Positions 6,341 to 8,285 of a stretch of DNA of 8,285 nt are shown piece after piece (within the stretch, counting starts at the first letter, position 1; each line of letters starts with the position of its first letter). Source of the DNA: Porticoccaceae bacterium UBA1117 (GTDB lineage Bacteria; Pseudomonadota; Gammaproteobacteria; Pseudomonadales; Porticoccaceae); NCBI GenBank assembly GCA_002313335.1, contig DCBC01000054.1, positions 54,452 to 62,736 of the forward strand. The letters run 5' to 3'. The position numbers and the translations under genes are program-made. Below the pieces are notes generated by a model, which was given only the letters and a program-made list of their open reading frames with translations, made no database searches and was not told the DNA's origin.

Positions 6341-6903
6341 TAATTGATATCCTTTAATTTAACTGGCAGTACTTCTTTTTCGATAGCCAGATCTTCATTA
6401 TTTGTAGTTTGGTTAAAGGGAGGAATTACCAGTTGAATCCGCTTTTGCTCGCCCTCTTCATTACCCTTAGCTTTCCAGGTACCTTGAGCTAAGTCATAGT
6501 TAATAGTGTCTCCCTTAATGGAAGTACCATTGCGTGTTAATGAGGCATTACTCTTTAGGTTAATCATATTTTCAAACACAAGATACTCAATAACCTCAGC
6601 CCGTGCGACCATTAGAATGCCATCAATTGCAGAGGTCTGTTGGTAACTCGCTGGAGCGCCAGCGCACGATATACGACTGACTTTGCCATTTTGATAGTAA
6701 ATCACAACTCGATCAGCATTAATAAGAGTGGTACCTTGACGAATAACGACATTGCCGCGGTACTCTGTAACTCCGGTTATTTCATTGCGTTCTGCATAGT
6801 CTGCATTGACAGAAATAGATTGGTTACGATCAGAAAAAACCGGGGCCGACAGCATCGCGAGTGCTACAAAAAAGAGCAGATTTATGTGTTTAAGTAGCTT
6901 CAT
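6340..6903 (-). CDS. lptA: LptA, periplasmic LPS bridge protein
   Basis: LptA forms the periplasmic beta-jellyroll filament that carries LPS from LptC to the outer-membrane LptDE complex. From the ATG at 6901-6903 it has 187 residues, close to E. coli LptA (185). A Sec signal peptide is clear: basic MKLLKH, a hydrophobic core, and a probable cleavage after SAPVFS, leaving a mature protein starting DRNQS. The mature part is the OstA/LptA domain, with family blocks [19 protein letters not shown] near the start, [19 protein letters not shown] in the middle, and a late [17 protein letters not shown]; its C-terminal tail after RIQLVIPP is polar. A GTG at 6912 in the same frame would add three residues; the ATG gives a normal signal peptide and is preferred. 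It overlaps the lptC 3' end by 14 bases. Confidence 0.93.
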   Translation of the reverse strand: MKLLKHINLLFFVALAMLSAPVFSDRNQSISVNADYAERNEITGVTEYRGNVVIRQGTTLINADRVVIYYQNGKVSRISCAGAPASYQQTSAIDGILMVARAEVIEYLVFENMINLKSNASLTRNGTSIKGDTINYDLAQGTWKAKGNEEGEQKRIQLVIPPFNQTTNNEDLAIEKEVLPVKLKDIN

Positions 6904-7465
6904 GAACAGCACTTACATTAGATTTCATGGTGAAAGTCTCCTCACTTAGATCAGCAGTTAGTCCCTTACCAGAGATCGATAATGACGGAGTGGTCAGATC
7001 AAAATTTCCATCAGTGGTTATTAGCATTTTAGACGCATTATAATTGAGAGTCTCTGAAGTCATTGTGCTTTGATTTTTTGTGCCCGCAATTACAGCCTCT
7101 ACGGCACCCTTCAATACCAGTTGCTGTCCATCCTCAGACAGAGTTCCTGAATTAGCGATAAACGATACGCCGGTATCTTCACCGTCCGCTTTAGTGGTAA
7201 CAGAAACAAAACGCGGAGCGGATAATTCAAGTCTAGACTCCCCGCTAAATAATTCTATTTTAGACGAGGTAAGCAAGAACAACTCATCGCCGCGCTCTGA
7301 AAAACGCCGACTACTTATGCCCGTCATATAGCTATCGACACTGCGCTTTTGAACTAGTTGGTCGTCATTTTTTTGTAAAAAAGATTCTGGAGGAGAGTCC
7401 CATACCACTAAAAACCAACCAACAATTAGTAGCAAAATTAAACTAATGACAGATTGACGAATCAC
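6890..7465 (-). CDS. lptC: LptC, membrane-anchored LPS transfer protein
   Basis: LptC receives LPS from LptB2FG and hands it to LptA. The 191 residues show the family layout: one N-terminal membrane anchor (about 6-22, SVISLILLLIVGWFLVV), then a periplasmic LptC/OstA-like domain with alternating beta strands (for example SKIELFSGESRLELSAPRF, 68-86, and the late SETLNYNASKMLITTDG). No lipobox or cleavage site follows the anchor. Length equals that of E. coli LptC (191 aa, as I recall). The start is a GTG forming a four-base GTGA overlap with the kdsC stop, with GGAG eight bases upstream. Sequence conservation in this family is low, so the call rests on the anchor, size and position between kdsC and lptA, which together are strong. 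Confidence 0.9.
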   Translation of the reverse strand: MIRQSVISLILLLIVGWFLVVWDSPPESFLQKNDDQLVQKRSVDSYMTGISSRRFSERGDELFLLTSSKIELFSGESRLELSAPRFVSVTTKADGEDTGVSFIANSGTLSEDGQQLVLKGAVEAVIAGTKNQSTMTSETLNYNASKMLITTDGNFDLTTPSLSISGKGLTADLSEETFTMKSNVSAVHEAT

Positions 7466-7995
7466 GTAAATCGCTCCACTAGGGTATCAAATTTGCCCTG
7501 AGCTTTGAGGATCATCTCTGCTGCTTCGCGCACGGCGCCATCGCCTCCAGACCGCAGTGTTTGCCAATCTGCCTTTGCAGCCAGGGTGTCACTAGCATTT
7601 GCTACAGTGATTCCTAACCCAACTGAATTAATTGCTGAGAGATCAGGAAGGTCGTCTCCCATAAAAGCAATTTGATGCAAACCCAAATTCTGGCTTTCTA
7701 GAAGTTCTCTGAGCGCAATTAATTTGTCCTCACGACCTTGAATTACAGGGTTTATCCCTAACTCATCTGCTCTCCTTTGCAGAAGTGTGGACACGCGACC
7801 AGTAATTATTCCGACTTGTATGCCGCCTTGTTGAAGTAGCTTTATGCCAAGACCATCTTGAATATTAAAAGCCTTTAATTCTTCGCCACTATTGCCGTAG
7901 TAGAGTTTCCCATCCGTGAGAACTCCGTCCACATCAAGTAGTAAAAGCTTGATATTTTTTGCTGCCGTAATAATTGCTTGGGAAGGCATAGTCAC
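7462..7995 (-). CDS. kdsC: KdsC, Kdo-8-phosphate phosphatase
   Basis: This cytoplasmic HAD-superfamily enzyme removes phosphate from Kdo-8-phosphate, giving free Kdo for activation by KdsB and transfer to lipid A. The 177 residues hold all HAD motifs: motif I DVDGVLTDG (21-29) with nucleophile Asp21 and acid/base Asp23, motif II ITGR (64-67), Lys91 as motif III, and motif IV GDDLPD (113-118). The glycine-rich RSGGDGAVREAAE (148-160) is typical of the KdsC subgroup, which lacks a large cap domain and forms tetramers. Start: a GTG at 7993-7995 overlaps the kdsD stop (TAGTG) and has GGGAG seven bases upstream; an ATG two codons on has 13-base spacing. The GTG is preferred on spacing. The stop overlaps the lptC start. 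Confidence 0.95.
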   Translation of the reverse strand: MTMPSQAIITAAKNIKLLLLDVDGVLTDGKLYYGNSGEELKAFNIQDGLGIKLLQQGGIQVGIITGRVSTLLQRRADELGINPVIQGREDKLIALRELLESQNLGLHQIAFMGDDLPDLSAINSVGLGITVANASDTLAAKADWQTLRSGGDGAVREAAEMILKAQGKFDTLVERFT

Positions 7996-8285
7996 TAGAC
8001 TACTCCCGCTCGGAGTATGTCATGCAGATGAATAACCCCCGCAGGGTTGTGATTATCATCCTCGACAATTAGTGCAGTTATTGTTGAATTTTCCATAATC
8101 GTTAAAGCTTCGACAGCGAGCATATTTTGATGAATAGTTTTGGGGGTAATAGACATGACTTCACTGATAGGCGTTGTCGCAATATCTAGACTTAAATCAA
8201 AAATGCGGCGCAAGTCACCATCTGTAAATATACCTATTAACTTTCCGTCCGCTGACATTATGGTAGTCATCCCAAAACCCTTTTG
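7995..8285 (-). CDS. kdsD: KdsD, D-arabinose-5-phosphate isomerase (3' part, cut by window edge)
   Basis: The enzyme converts ribulose-5-phosphate to arabinose-5-phosphate, the first dedicated step to Kdo. Only the last 96 residues are inside the window; the reading frame runs open to base 8285 and the SIS isomerase domain lies outside. The visible part starts QKGFGMTTI and contains most of the CBS pair: LIGIFTDGDLRRIFD, a new CBS start at SEVMSITPKTI, and the closing VIHLHDILRAGVV, which matches the KdsD/GutQ C-terminus closely. The internal ATG at 8270 is not the gene start, because coding similarity (KGFGM, like KGLGM in E. coli KdsD) continues upstream of it. The order kdsD-kdsC-lptCAB supports KdsD over the paralogue GutQ. 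Confidence 0.92.
   Translation of the reverse strand, partial: QKGFGMTTIMSADGKLIGIFTDGDLRRIFDLSLDIATTPISEVMSITPKTIHQNMLAVEALTIMENSTITALIVEDDNHNPAGVIHLHDILRAGVV

Noticed and set aside
6904..6940. Strong GAGGAG followed by ATG at 6926-6928 near the end of lptC
   Set aside because: The ATG is in the lptC frame and would give only a 12-residue peptide. It is not in the lptA frame and is too far from the lptA start to serve it.
6981..7009. Possible sigma-E-type promoter inside lptC ahead of lptA (GGAAATT, 16 bases, GTCATT on the minus strand)
   Set aside because: E. coli lptA has a sigma-E promoter in a comparable place, but here the -35 has one mismatch in the key AAC core and the -10 matches poorly. 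Too weak to list as a feature.

Overview
This window is a single-direction run of core bacterial genes, all read from the minus strand (high to low coordinates). It is the gammaproteobacterial lpt-rpoN-PTS(Ntr) cluster, with two further genes attached. In transcription order the genes are kdsD (3' part only), kdsC, lptC, lptA, lptB, rpoN, hpf, ptsN, rapZ, npr, mgtE and darP (yjgA). The products are those of a Gram-negative bacterium that makes Kdo-containing lipopolysaccharide. RapZ, short HPF and DarP/YjgA together point to Gammaproteobacteria. The moderately AT-rich base content and the mgtE-darP tail resemble marine or free-living non-enteric lineages, but that placement is inference.

Region 8285-6340 holds envelope genes: KdsD and KdsC act in Kdo synthesis, and LptC and LptA bridge LPS across the periplasm. 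LptB (6340-5615) is the ATPase that powers LPS extraction. Genes here are packed with stop/start overlaps, so they form one translationally coupled operon. An 85-bp gap (5530-5614) separates lptB from rpoN. It holds a strong sigma-54-type -24/-12 element, overlapped by a possible sigma-70 promoter and one arm of an inverted repeat. This is the most interesting non-coding signal in the window and suggests rpoN autoregulation.

Region 5529-2021 encodes sigma-54, the ribosome hibernation factor HPF, EIIA-Ntr (PtsN), RapZ and NPr. This is a regulatory module for nitrogen, carbon and cell-envelope precursor supply. EI-Ntr (PtsP), the kinase that feeds NPr, is not in the window. RapZ carries an extra acidic stretch of about 18 residues and lacks most of the basic C-terminal tail known from the E. 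coli protein.

After a gap of about 130 bp come mgtE, a CBS-gated magnesium channel/transporter, and darP, a 50S ribosome assembly factor coupled to mgtE by a TAATG overlap. Bases 1-46 lie beyond darP and hold nothing assignable. I found no RNA genes, mobile elements, CRISPR arrays or clear rho-independent terminators. I also found no undescribed multi-gene system: the gene content is conserved, and the points of interest are regulatory sites and protein-level variations.
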